Assembly (NCBI GenBank): GCA_023426575.1
Contig: JAFAAL010000041.1
Coordinates: 1-7,481, forward strand
Length of the DNA: 7,481 bases
Origin: Bacillota bacterium
Lineage (GTDB): Bacteria; Bacillota; Clostridia; Saccharofermentanales; DTU023
Direction: 5' to 3'
A model generated the notes under the pieces. That model was not told where the DNA came from. It made no database searches and saw only the letters and a list, made by a program, of their open reading frames with translations. The position numbers and the translations under genes were made by a program. Positions 1-6,375 of the stretch are shown here, piece by piece. Every line of letters starts with the position of its first letter. Positions within the stretch are counted from its first letter, which is position 1.

Positions 1-1625
1 TCTCTAAAACGCGTGTAGATTTCATATTCTGACACGGGGTCGAGGGCGGCCGTCGGCTCATCTAAGATGACGATCGGCGCGTCTTTATATAGGGCTCGGG
101 CGAGGGCAATCTTCTGGGCTTCACCGCCCGAGATCTGATAGCCCTCGGCATCGAAATCGCTGTAAAGGTAGGTCTCGATGCCCTGGGGCAGCGTCTCGAG
201 CCGCTCGGAGAAGCCGACTTTCTGCAGGCAATCTCTGACCTTATCCGCATCGTAGTCAGTACTCGCCGCGACATTTTGCGCAATGCTGAGAGCAAAGAGC
301 TTGAAGTCTTGGAAGACGATCGAGAAGAGATCCAGATACTCCTGGCTGTCGAGCTTTTGAATATCGAGACCATTGAGGAGAATCCTGCCAGATCGCGCTT
401 CGTAGAAGGCGCAGAGCAGCTTGACAAAGGTCGTCTTTCCCGAGCCATTGAGCCCGACGACCGCATATTTACGCCCGGCCTGAAGCTCGAGATTGAGTCC
501 TCTCAGGCTATCTTCCTGCACATTGGGATAGCGGAAGCTGAGATCTTGGACCGAGAAGCTGTAGTCTTTTTCCACGCGCTTTTCGACTGGAAGGAGTCCC
601 TGACGCCTCGCATTCTCCCGCTCCATCAAGCGAAAATGATAGTTGAAATAAGACCAGTTGGCATGCATCCGACTGAGACCTGTGAGGCTCTCGTTGAGCC
701 CCTCGGCAAAAGAGTTGAGAACCCCAGCATAGAGGAGGATCTCGCCAGCCGTCAGCCCTGAAAAGTAGGCCCTGTAAGCAATATAGCCGTAGATCAGGAG
801 CTGTGTGAGCATCACATAGAAGTTTTTCTTCTGCTCAAGATGGCTATAGATCTGATAGAGCCGACGCACAAAAATTGGCAAGCCCGTCTCAATCTGACGC
901 CCAGCCTCCGCGACAAAGTCCTGGGTGTAAATGCGCATGTCTTTTGCCCCTTGTGGCTGGAGGACATAGTGATTGGTGTAGAAGCCGAAGATTTCGCTGA
1001 TCCGGATGAGATCTTTATCTTGAGAGAGGCGCATCTTCTCATCGACCTCCTGGACCATTCTCATTTGACGCCAGGTGATCAGAGCGAGAGCCAGGCAGAT
1101 GATAAGAATCCAGGCGGTCTTAAGAGCAAGCGGATCTTGTCCACCCAAGAAGAGCGGAAGCGCTAGGCCGAAGCCAGAGAGGACCAGCCAGAGGCCCCGT
1201 GCAAGCTTCCAGAAATGATCCGAGAGGGCTCTCGCCCCGATCTCGCCGAAGCTCGTCTCCATCAGATGCTCCTCATGTTCACGCCAGAAGCGTTCACTTT
1301 CTAGATCTGCCAGTTCGAGACTCGCCATCTTCTGCTGCTCCATCAAGTCGTGGCGATCCTCGAGAAATCTCTGCCAGAGCTTGAAGCGCCGCTCGAGATA
1401 GGAGCCTAGTGCAAAGAGGCAGAAACTGAGGCCAATTAAGAGCAGGAGATCAAAGGAGAGCTCGGACCAGGCTTTTGCCAGGATTAATTTGTCGAGGAAG
1501 CGCCTCGAGATGAGCAAGATGATCAGCGGGGCCAGAACCTGCGAGAGTGTGCCGCAGAGGCCGAGAAAGATGATCCGTGGCTCCAGGCGGTAGAGATGCG
1601 CGATCATGCGACTAATTTTCTTCAT
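1..1625 (-). CDS. ABC transporter half-molecule (permease fused to ATPase), 3' end off the left edge
   Basis: The frame is open from an ATG at 1625-1623 to the left edge, giving 541 codons without the end of the gene. The N-terminal half is a membrane domain with hydrophobic segments near residues 18-40, 57-75, 143-161, 170-184 and 270-290. The ATPase domain starts near 358. It shows an A-loop tyrosine (RY, 366), Walker A GLNGSGKT (391-398), a Q-loop glutamine at 439 (VFQD), signature SGGEA (499-503), and Walker B IVILDEP (518-524) with catalytic Glu523. The switch histidine and the last 40 or so residues should lie outside the window. The start is supported by AGGAGG six bases upstream, placed inside the end of the preceding transporter gene, which it overlaps by 14 nt. 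Inference: it forms a heterodimeric exporter in the cytoplasmic membrane with that neighbour. The substrate is unknown; a peptide or drug is plausible from the adjacent two-component system. Confidence 0.93.
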   Translation of the reverse strand, partial: MKKISRMIAHLYRLEPRIIFLGLCGTLSQVLAPLIILLISRRFLDKLILAKAWSELSFDLLLLIGLSFCLFALGSYLERRFKLWQRFLEDRHDLMEQQKMASLELADLESERFWREHEEHLMETSFGEIGARALSDHFWKLARGLWLVLSGFGLALPLFLGGQDPLALKTAWILIICLALALITWRQMRMVQEVDEKMRLSQDKDLIRISEIFGFYTNHYVLQPQGAKDMRIYTQDFVAEAGRQIETGLPIFVRRLYQIYSHLEQKKNFYVMLTQLLIYGYIAYRAYFSGLTAGEILLYAGVLNSFAEGLNESLTGLSRMHANWSYFNYHFRLMERENARRQGLLPVEKRVEKDYSFSVQDLSFRYPNVQEDSLRGLNLELQAGRKYAVVGLNGSGKTTFVKLLCAFYEARSGRILLNGLDIQKLDSQEYLDLFSIVFQDFKLFALSIAQNVAASTDYDADKVRDCLQKVGFSERLETLPQGIETYLYSDFDAEGYQISGGEAQKIALARALYKDAPIVILDEPTAALDPVSEYEIYTRFR

Positions 1626-3492
1626 CTGTCTCCTCCTCGCTTTTCTCGGAAGACGCTACGGCCTCATCCTCTCCGTCTCGATAGTAGTGGGCCTGAATGT
1701 CATAGAGTCGCCGGTACTCACCGCCGCGCGCCATCAATTCCTCATGGCTGCCGAGTTCTAGGATCTCTCCGTCCTGGATGAGGCAGACGCGGTCGCAGAA
1801 GCGGGTCGAGGCCAGCCGATGCGAGATAAAAAGAGAGGTCCTCCCCCGCATCATTGAGAAATAGTGCTCATAGATATTGCGTTCGCTGAGTGCATCGAGC
1901 GCTGCCGTCGGCTCATCGAGAATATTGATCGGCGCATTGCGATAGAGTGCCCGCGCCAGGCAGAGGCGCTGGGTCTCGCCCCCAGAAAACTCCACCCCAT
2001 CTCCGCTGTAGACCTTCAGCATCAATTGTTCCTGGCCGTGGGGCAAAGACTCAATTTTGCTCAGAAGCTCCGCCTGCCGCAGCGCCTCAGCAACCCGCTC
2101 GGGCTCCTCGACTTCGCGACTCGCAGTGACAAATTGCTCGACGGAGACCGGAATCGCAAGACTCTCCTGAAAGACGACTGAGAAGAGGCGATAGCGATCG
2201 GGTAAAGAGAGCTCTGCGAGGTCGACACCACCGACCAGAATCCGTCCCTCATCAGGCTGCAAGAGGCCGATGAGGAGGCTGCAGAGTGTCGTCTTGCCCG
2301 CGCCATTGAGGCCGACGAGGGCCATCGACTCGCCGTCCCGAATCGTCAGATTCAAATTACGCAGCACCAGCGGCCCCTCGCCGTTATAGCGAAAGGAGAC
2401 ATTCTCGAAGACGATGTCGTAGCGCGTGGGCAGGGGCACGAGACTGCGCCTGAGGAGGCCATCGTCAAGTTCCAGAAACTCGCGCACCTCCGAGATTTCG
2501 GGGGCCGACTTCTGAAACTCATTGAGAGCCGAAAAGAAACTCTCCGTCAAGCTGGCAAAAGAGCGGATGATGCCGAGCATGAAGACGAATTCGCCGAGGC
2601 CGATCTGCTTCGCCAGGAAGAGATAGATCAGGTAAAAATAGCTGAGATAATCTCTCAAAGCGGCAAAAGCCAGCGCCATGAGCTGTCCCCAGAAATCGAG
2701 GCGCAAGCTTCGCCAGGACCAGGCTCGGAGCCGTGCCTCGATCTGGCGGTAGAGGATCGGGAAAATCTCGTGGATGCGATAGACCTTGAGATCCTTGGCA
2801 AATCTGGCCTCCAGCGTCTTCTTCAGGAGGTAGGACGACTTCCTGCGATCTTCCTGGGTCTCCAGCAGTTCTCGCTGGTGATGGATCCCGCTGTAGCGGC
2901 CATATAAGACCTGCATGAGCGAAGCGATGGCCACAATGATCAGGAGGCTGTAATGCACCTGGAAGATGAGAGAGGAGAAAACAATAATCGCCAAGAGCGC
3001 CGAGCCAAAGCGCACGAGATTGAGCTGAAAGAGCGTCCCCACGATCGACTCGCCGTTTTGCGCCTGATTGAGTGCGCGATAGACCATCTCCGTGCCCCGT
3101 TTGGAGATCAGGAATTCGTAGTCGAGCTGGCTGAACTTTTCCATGGTCTTGCCAATATAGCGGAAGCGCTGGGCATCGGCGCGCAGCCGGCCCTCCTTAT
3201 GTAAAAACGCCTGGAGGACATTCAGGAGAAAGAGGGCGGCGATGGCCGCGGCCACGAGGCTGAAATAATAGGAAAAGGACGAGGCACTGAGGCCATCGAT
3301 CAGAAACTTAGGCAGCAAGCTGCTGACCAGCGGCAAGAGGACCGCGACGATCGAATGGAGGAGAACAATGGGAAAATACCAGCGATCAGCGCTCCAGGCC
3401 TGCCGTAATAAATAGATGACATTGCCAGACACAGAATACTGGGCAGGCGTCTTGAGTTTCTTCTGTCGCTCTGACTTAGATAATTTCGACAT
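1612..3492 (-). CDS. ABC transporter half-molecule (permease fused to ATPase), complete
   Basis: This 626-residue protein is the usual length for a half-transporter with a long tail. Hydrophobic segments fall near 41-62, 75-96, 162-180, 181-198 and 268-305. The ATPase domain carries an A-loop tyrosine at 369, Walker A GLNGAGKT (394-401), a Q-loop Gln442, signature SGGET (503-507), Walker B INILDEP with Glu527, and the switch His558 (ISHR). All catalytic positions are intact, so this is not the degenerate partner of a heterodimer. Residues from about 606 form a very acidic tail of Glu, Asp and Ser. AGGAGG (3500-3505) lies seven bases before the ATG. It sits 102 nt after the histidine kinase gene with no promoter or terminator that I can see between them, so it is probably co-transcribed. 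Its last codons overlap the next transporter. The role as an exporter is known for the family; the cargo is not visible. Confidence 0.95.
   Translation of the reverse strand: MSKLSKSERQKKLKTPAQYSVSGNVIYLLRQAWSADRWYFPIVLLHSIVAVLLPLVSSLLPKFLIDGLSASSFSYYFSLVAAAIAALFLLNVLQAFLHKEGRLRADAQRFRYIGKTMEKFSQLDYEFLISKRGTEMVYRALNQAQNGESIVGTLFQLNLVRFGSALLAIIVFSSLIFQVHYSLLIIVAIASLMQVLYGRYSGIHHQRELLETQEDRRKSSYLLKKTLEARFAKDLKVYRIHEIFPILYRQIEARLRAWSWRSLRLDFWGQLMALAFAALRDYLSYFYLIYLFLAKQIGLGEFVFMLGIIRSFASLTESFFSALNEFQKSAPEISEVREFLELDDGLLRRSLVPLPTRYDIVFENVSFRYNGEGPLVLRNLNLTIRDGESMALVGLNGAGKTTLCSLLIGLLQPDEGRILVGGVDLAELSLPDRYRLFSVVFQESLAIPVSVEQFVTASREVEEPERVAEALRQAELLSKIESLPHGQEQLMLKVYSGDGVEFSGGETQRLCLARALYRNAPINILDEPTAALDALSERNIYEHYFSMMRGRTSLFISHRLASTRFCDRVCLIQDGEILELGSHEELMARGGEYRRLYDIQAHYYRDGEDEAVASSEKSEEETDEEN
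1632..1637 (-). promoter_or_regulatory. Ribosome binding site of the second ABC gene inside the first
   Basis: The minus strand reads AGGAGG followed by six bases and the ATG at 1625. The site is built from the glutamate codons of the acidic tail of the upstream transporter. With the 14-nt overlap of the two genes, this points to translational coupling, which would fit a 1:1 heterodimer. Confidence 0.75.
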
Positions 3493-3499
3493 TTCCTGT

Positions 3500-3505
3500 C
3501 CTCCT
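3500..3505 (-). promoter_or_regulatory. Ribosome binding site of the first ABC gene
   Basis: A perfect AGGAGG stands seven bases before the ATG at 3492 on the minus strand. It fixes the start of the 626-residue transporter at that codon. The 102-nt gap upstream shows no convincing -35/-10 pair. Confidence 0.75.
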
Positions 3506-3594
3506 CTCAGACACCCTCATTCTGCCTGAAAGATCGGGCTAAGAGGCGAAGCCTGTGACCAGTGGTCGCCCTCATGTGACGAATGGTAGAAAGT

Positions 3595-4389
3595 TTAGGG
3601 ATAGGGGAGGAAGACTTCCGTCGCAAAGAGTCCGCGATCGGCCGCCCGCTTGAGGTAGCCCCGGTGACGTGAGACCACGCGGTCAATACGCAGGAGGCCG
3701 AAGCCGTGCTCGCCTGAGGCCTTGGACGAGGGAAATATCTGGCCTAAGAGTCGCCTCTCACCTGTGTAGGTATTGGCAATGTAGAGATAGAGCTGCGATT
3801 TGAGCTCGCGAATGTAGAGGCGGATCAGGCGCTCCTCCCCCTCCGGCACGGCCGCCGCACTTTCCACGGCATTGTCGAACAAGTTGCCGATCAAGATGCA
3901 GAGATCGAGGTCTGGCAGGGGAATCTCGGGCGGTAGGAGGACGTCCGCCTGAACCTCGATCCCCTGCTCCTGGGCGTAGTGAATTTTCGCATTGAGCAGG
4001 GCATCGACCAGAAGATGCTGAGAGCGCTGGCCTGGACTCAGGGCCGCGAGGTCCCCCGCCAAGTGATCGAGGTAGTCTAAGAGCTCGTCATTCTCTCCGA
4101 GTTCGGCATAGGCTCTGAGCACTTGGAAGTGATTCTTGAGATCGTGCCGCCAAGAGCGCATCTGCCGCGTGCTCAGCTCCAGCTCCGAGGCGTGGCGCCT
4201 TAAGATCTCGGCCAAGTCTTGCTCGAGCCGCTCCTCTACGCGCTTCCTCAGCCAGAAGTGGTAGGTGATGAGGCCGAGAGCGAGAAGGCAGCAGATCAGG
4301 AGCAGAAGGAGCCAGGAGATCTCAAGCTTGCCACGCGCCAGGGCGGGCGAGGCGGCGGCAGCTCTCAAAACGCTGCTGAGCCCCCGCAT
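3595..4389 (-). CDS. GHKL-type sensor histidine kinase, AgrC-like, short sensor part
   Basis: A 264-residue membrane kinase that should phosphorylate the response regulator encoded just upstream. One strong membrane segment lies at about 24-46, followed by a charged helical linker (48-78). The phospho-acceptor motif RHDLKNH puts the histidine at 82, in the arrangement typical of AgrC-like kinases. The N-box NLFDNAVES (169-177) and the G-box region GEHGFGL (226-232) show a GHKL ATPase fold. The family usually has five to seven membrane segments as the peptide sensor; here there is only one, so a large sensing domain is missing. The ATG overlaps the regulator's stop codon as TGATG, with GGAGGG (4396-4401) upstream, which supports this start. 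Inference: it may sense through a partner, perhaps the neighbouring transporters, rather than bind a peptide by itself. Confidence 0.9.
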   Translation of the reverse strand: MRGLSSVLRAAAASPALARGKLEISWLLLLLICCLLALGLITYHFWLRKRVEERLEQDLAEILRRHASELELSTRQMRSWRHDLKNHFQVLRAYAELGENDELLDYLDHLAGDLAALSPGQRSQHLLVDALLNAKIHYAQEQGIEVQADVLLPPEIPLPDLDLCILIGNLFDNAVESAAAVPEGEERLIRLYIRELKSQLYLYIANTYTGERRLLGQIFPSSKASGEHGFGLLRIDRVVSRHRGYLKRAADRGLFATEVFLPYP

Positions 4390-5105
4390 CAGGAACCCTC
4401 CCTCTGGTGGAAGGCGAGATAGGCTTCGGAGAGGGCTGCCAGACGTCGCCGACTGACGGGCAGGCGCTCCCCCGTGTCCAGTTCAATCCCTTGAGGACTC
4501 AATTTACTGACATAGGCCAGATTGACCAGATAGCTCCTGTGACAGAGGAAGAAGGGAGTCTTGAGTTCGTTTGCGAGATCACTGAGGCTGGCGCGAAGCT
4601 CATACTGCTCACCATTGTACATTTTGAAGATCACTTGATTGCGCTGGGACTCGAGGTAGAGGATGTCGCGCTTTTTCAGGCGGATGAAGCCCTCATCTGT
4701 CTTCAGGACATAGCCCTCCCCCTCTTCTCGGCGCTCGCGTAAGAGTCTGTTCAATGTGCGCTCTAAAGTCTCGTAGCGAATAGGCTTCAGGAGATAGTTT
4801 AGTGCCGCGAGCTCATAGCCCTCTTGAATATAGTCGACGAGTCCCGTGACAAAGACGATCGGCATCTCCCAGCCACTCGCTCTCAGTTCTCGCGCCAAGT
4901 CGATCCCCGAGAGACCTGGCATCTGAATATCTAAGAAGAGCGCATCGAGAAAGGGCAAGTCAGGGAGCGCAAATTGGAAGGCTGCGACATGGGAAAAAGT
5001 CAGAAGCTTCAGGGGCAGATCGACGGATTGGGCCCAGCGTTCGAGATAGTGGACGAGAATTCTCTGCTCGGCCTCCTGATCCTCAACGATGGCAAAATGG
5101 AGCAT
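4389..5105 (-). CDS. LytTR-family response regulator, AgrA-like
   Basis: A 238-residue cytoplasmic regulator that binds DNA when phosphorylated. The receiver domain (about 1-122) has the acidic pair Glu8-Asp9, phospho-acceptor Asp59 in FLDIQMPG, Thr87 and Lys107 (LLKP). The LytTR DNA-binding domain follows at about 132-236, recognisable from ILYLESQRNQV, the FFLCHRSYLVN segment and the LPVSRRR end. I chose the ATG at 5105: AGGAGG lies nine bases upstream (5115-5120) and the protein begins MLHFAIVED, as receivers do. A start at 5141 would add 12 residues, but it has no ribosome binding site and its ATG is part of a TATAAT box. It is the first gene of the operon and is fused by TGATG to the kinase gene. 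Its target promoters cannot be told from this window. Confidence 0.92.
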   Translation of the reverse strand: MLHFAIVEDQEAEQRILVHYLERWAQSVDLPLKLLTFSHVAAFQFALPDLPFLDALFLDIQMPGLSGIDLARELRASGWEMPIVFVTGLVDYIQEGYELAALNYLLKPIRYETLERTLNRLLRERREEGEGYVLKTDEGFIRLKKRDILYLESQRNQVIFKMYNGEQYELRASLSDLANELKTPFFLCHRSYLVNLAYVSKLSPQGIELDTGERLPVSRRRLAALSEAYLAFHQREGS

Positions 5106-5114
5106 CCAATCGCC

Positions 5115-5120
5115 CCTCCT
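5115..5120 (-). promoter_or_regulatory. Ribosome binding site that sets the response regulator start
   Basis: A perfect AGGAGG on the minus strand, nine bases before the ATG at 5105. It lies downstream of the alternative ATG at 5141, so it argues for the shorter protein. Confidence 0.75.
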
Positions 5121-5139
5121 CTCTAAAACTTGCCCCCAC

Positions 5140-5145
5140 ATTATA
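5140..5145 (-). promoter_or_regulatory. Consensus -10 box (TATAAT) of the two-component/ABC operon
   Basis: A perfect TATAAT on the minus strand, 35 bases before the regulator's ATG. This would give a leader of about 27 nt that contains the AGGAGG. The -35 position (5163-5168, TGGAGC at 17 bp) matches TTGACA poorly and lies within the terminator hairpin of the upstream gene. That could mean an activator-dependent promoter, or that the TATAAT is only the terminator's tail. Position is seen; promoter function is inferred. Confidence 0.5.
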
Positions 5146-5174
5146 AAACAGGGCTGGAGTCAGCTCCAGCCCTG
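5141..5174 (-). terminator. Intrinsic terminator of the lipoprotein gene
   Basis: An 11-bp perfect stem (5164-5174 with 5149-5159) closes a 4-nt loop. On the minus strand it is followed by TTTTATAAT. It lies 39 bp after the lipoprotein stop codon. The plus strand has no T-run after the stem, so it acts leftward only. Confidence 0.85.
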
Positions 5175-5213
5175 CCCTGTCATCACCTTGACTGTGCGAA
5201 GTCCTAGGTAAAA

Positions 5214-5951
5214 TTACTTGATAATCTGTCCGCTGTAGTCGTCGTAGTCACCGAGATCTAAGACGAGAACTGCGTCCGCATCGATGAGATCTGCAGCGAG
5301 CTCTGTGACCTGAGCGGCATCATCCCCATAGATCATGAAGACTTTGCCCGCCTCGACCATCACGTTCAGCTTATCCTTGAGCTCTGCGGCTGGAACATTG
5401 ACGGCGTCGGGCAGGTGACCCGCAGCATAGTCTTCAGCAGTTCTAGTGTCAATCAACTGCGCCCCATAGATCTGAACCAGAGCATTGGTCGCATTGATAT
5501 TGAATTTGCTGACGGCAGGCAGCTGGGCCTCGCCCTCGAGCTTTTTGATCTCAGAGGCGCTGATCTGGCCAGGATAGCTCATCATCATCACGCCGTTCGT
5601 CTTCAGCGTGAGGCTATCACCTTGCTTGAGATCCTTGACCGCCGCAAGCTGTTCCTCAATGAGATTGACAACAACGGGACCTTGGAAGGCGTCTGCCTTG
5701 TCACTAACAATGTGAAGCGTCATCTTATTGCTATCGAGGCTGATGAAGTAACCCGTCATTGTCGTTTCCTCTGCAGGCACTTCACTCTGACCTGGCGCTG
5801 TCGTTTCAGCAACACTGGCCTCTGGAGGCTGAACTGTCGTATCTTCCACCTTTGTCTCTTTGTTCTTATCGCCACCGATGAGCTCAACACAAGATGAGAC
5901 GAGTAGGGAAAGCGATAAGATAGCAACGAGCGCAATCACTAATTTTCTCAT
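5214..5951 (-). CDS. Lipoprotein with DUF3221-like domain and cysteine-less rhodanese domain
   Basis: A 245-residue exported lipoprotein. A short basic start and hydrophobic stretch lead to the lipobox LVSSC, so Cys21 should be lipidated and the protein anchored outside the membrane. A Thr/Glu/Pro-rich spacer spans about 28-64. Residues 65-140 resemble the DUF3221 family of small extracytoplasmic domains, including the SYPGQ motif at 125-129. Residues about 152-245 form a rhodanese-like domain, seen from LIDTRTAEDYAAGHLPDAVN (166-185). Rhodaneses normally carry the active-site cysteine in a YC loop; here the segment is MIYGDDA (206-212), and Cys21 is the only cysteine in the protein. Sulfurtransferase activity is therefore unlikely, and a binding or structural role is inferred. 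AAGGAG (5959-5964) lies seven bases before the ATG. It has its own promoter and terminator and is not part of the regulator operon. Confidence 0.85.
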   Translation of the reverse strand: MRKLVIALVAILSLSLLVSSCVELIGGDKNKETKVEDTTVQPPEASVAETTAPGQSEVPAEETTMTGYFISLDSNKMTLHIVSDKADAFQGPVVVNLIEEQLAAVKDLKQGDSLTLKTNGVMMMSYPGQISASEIKKLEGEAQLPAVSKFNINATNALVQIYGAQLIDTRTAEDYAAGHLPDAVNVPAAELKDKLNVMVEAGKVFMIYGDDAAQVTELAADLIDADAVLVLDLGDYDDYSGQIIK

Positions 5952-5958
5952 TCTTTTT

Positions 5959-5964
5959 CTCCTT
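5959..5964 (-). promoter_or_regulatory. Ribosome binding site of the lipoprotein gene
   Basis: AAGGAG on the minus strand, seven bases before the ATG at 5951. It confirms the start that gives a complete signal peptide. Confidence 0.7.
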
Positions 5965-6020
5965 TTTTATGAGCGTCCGCCCCGTTCCGAGACTTCCGCC
6001 ATCTCAACGTTTCCAACCAA

Positions 6021-6049
6021 AGTTTAAACTGTGATCGAAACGCTGTCAG
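6021..6049 (-). promoter_or_regulatory. Probable sigma-A promoter of the lipoprotein gene
   Basis: The minus strand shows CTGACA (6044-6049, 5 of 6 to the -35 consensus), exactly 17 bp, then TAAACT (6021-6026, 4 of 6 to the -10 consensus). The start of transcription would be near 6014, leaving a leader of about 60 nt before the lipoprotein ATG. No other good promoter was found between 5965 and 6120. Confidence 0.45.
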
Positions 6050-6208
6050 CAGTAATTTAACAGACTGATATTGCAAATTTAGGGCTCAAATGTGGCAGAT
6101 TGTGAAAGTTTGGGAAAATGAGTCAAGTCCCAAGATATGATCTCTTGTATCAGACGGCGCAGTCACACATCAAGGGTGAGCTTACTTTTTTCTTAGTTTT
6201 GGAACTGA

Positions 6209-6240
6209 AAGAGCCTGCAACAACAGCGTTACAGGCTCTT
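6209..6240 (-). repeat. Strong hairpin (AAGAGCCTG / CAGGCTCTT)
   Basis: Perfect 9-bp arms at 6209-6217 and 6232-6240. As minus-strand RNA the stem continues through a U-G wobble and three more pairs (AAC with GUU) to a 6-nt loop. On the plus strand the same position is a C-A mismatch. The structure therefore fits leftward RNA better. The bases after it (UCAGUU) make only a poor terminator tail. Confidence 0.6.
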
Positions 6241-6334
6241 ATGGCGGAGAAGGAGGGCTTGAAAGTTCAAGCCTTACTGCAAGGCCGCTTCGTTGATTCG
6301 TGGGCGTATGTATAATCAATAATTTCTCCGCCAT
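6241..6334. repeat. 94-bp segment with 11-bp perfect terminal inverted repeats
   Basis: ATGGCGGAGAA (6241-6251) is repeated inverted at 6324-6334 without mismatch. Inside lie an 8-bp hairpin with a 2-nt loop (6256-6263 with 6266-6273) and a 5-bp hairpin (AAGGC with GCCTT) that competes with it. I see no target-site duplication at the ends, so a recent miniature transposon is not proven. Bases 6242-6257, read on the minus strand, resemble the 3' end of a tRNA-Ser. Confidence 0.6.
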
Positions 6335-6346
6335 TGGTGTCAATTC

Positions 6347-6375
6347 ATTATAGTTTGTTGTAAGTCAGATAGCAA
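6347..6375 (-). promoter_or_regulatory. Sigma-A-like promoter pointing left into the hairpin array
   Basis: The minus strand shows TTGCTA (6370-6375), a 17-bp spacer, and a perfect TATAAT (6347-6352). No coding gene follows closely: the next is the lipoprotein, almost 400 bp away with its own promoter. The element therefore either drives a small RNA or is a chance match in A+T-rich DNA. Confidence 0.4.

Larger units (their letters stand above)
6209..6340 (-). ncRNA. Possible small structured RNA, unnamed
   Basis: A promoter-like element at 6347-6375 would start a leftward RNA near 6340. That RNA would immediately enter the 11-bp closing stem, the inner hairpins and the strong 13-step hairpin, ending near 6209 at about 130 nt. 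No known RNA family is recognised. Transcription and the 3' end are inferred; the pairings are seen. It may instead be only an att-site or transposon scar. Confidence 0.25.

Noticed and set aside
276..1166. Plus-strand frames opposite the partial ABC transporter
   Set aside because: They are shadows made by the CTC/GAG-rich codon use of the transporter, which has all ATPase motifs in the minus frame.
3557..3567. Short palindrome GACCAGTGGTC in the gap before the first ABC gene, considered as an operator
   Set aside because: Only 5-bp arms around a central base, and no promoter beside it. LytTR regulators normally bind direct repeats, not such palindromes.
3507..3575. Minus-strand 22-codon frame between the kinase and the first ABC gene, considered as a signal peptide precursor
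   Set aside because: There is no ribosome binding site, no double-glycine or AgrD-like pattern, and it is rich in arginine in a way that looks like chance.
5106..5141. Twelve-residue longer start of the response regulator
   Set aside because: The upstream ATG is part of TATAAT with no ribosome binding site, while AGGAGG lies downstream of it and serves the ATG at 5105.
5415..5897. Long plus-strand frame opposite the lipoprotein gene
   Set aside because: It is a shadow of the minus-strand gene, which has a signal peptide, ribosome binding site, promoter and terminator. The antisense translation shows no coherent domain.
6118..6315. Plus-strand frame of 65 codons in the junction
   Set aside because: It has only a weak GGGA before the ATG, no promoter that I can find, and it runs through the hairpins and inverted repeat. 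It looks like a chance reading of structured non-coding DNA, similar to spurious ORFs over tRNA ends.
6241..6329. A complete tRNA-Ser gene on the minus strand
   Set aside because: The acceptor-like ends pair, but the T-loop, anticodon arm, D-arm and variable arm do not form. Only the last 16 bases resemble a tRNA.
6239..6334. Minus-strand 31-codon frame starting MAEKLL within the inverted repeats
   Set aside because: There is no ribosome binding site. The ATG exists only because the inverted repeat ends in ATG on both strands, and the composition is unremarkable.
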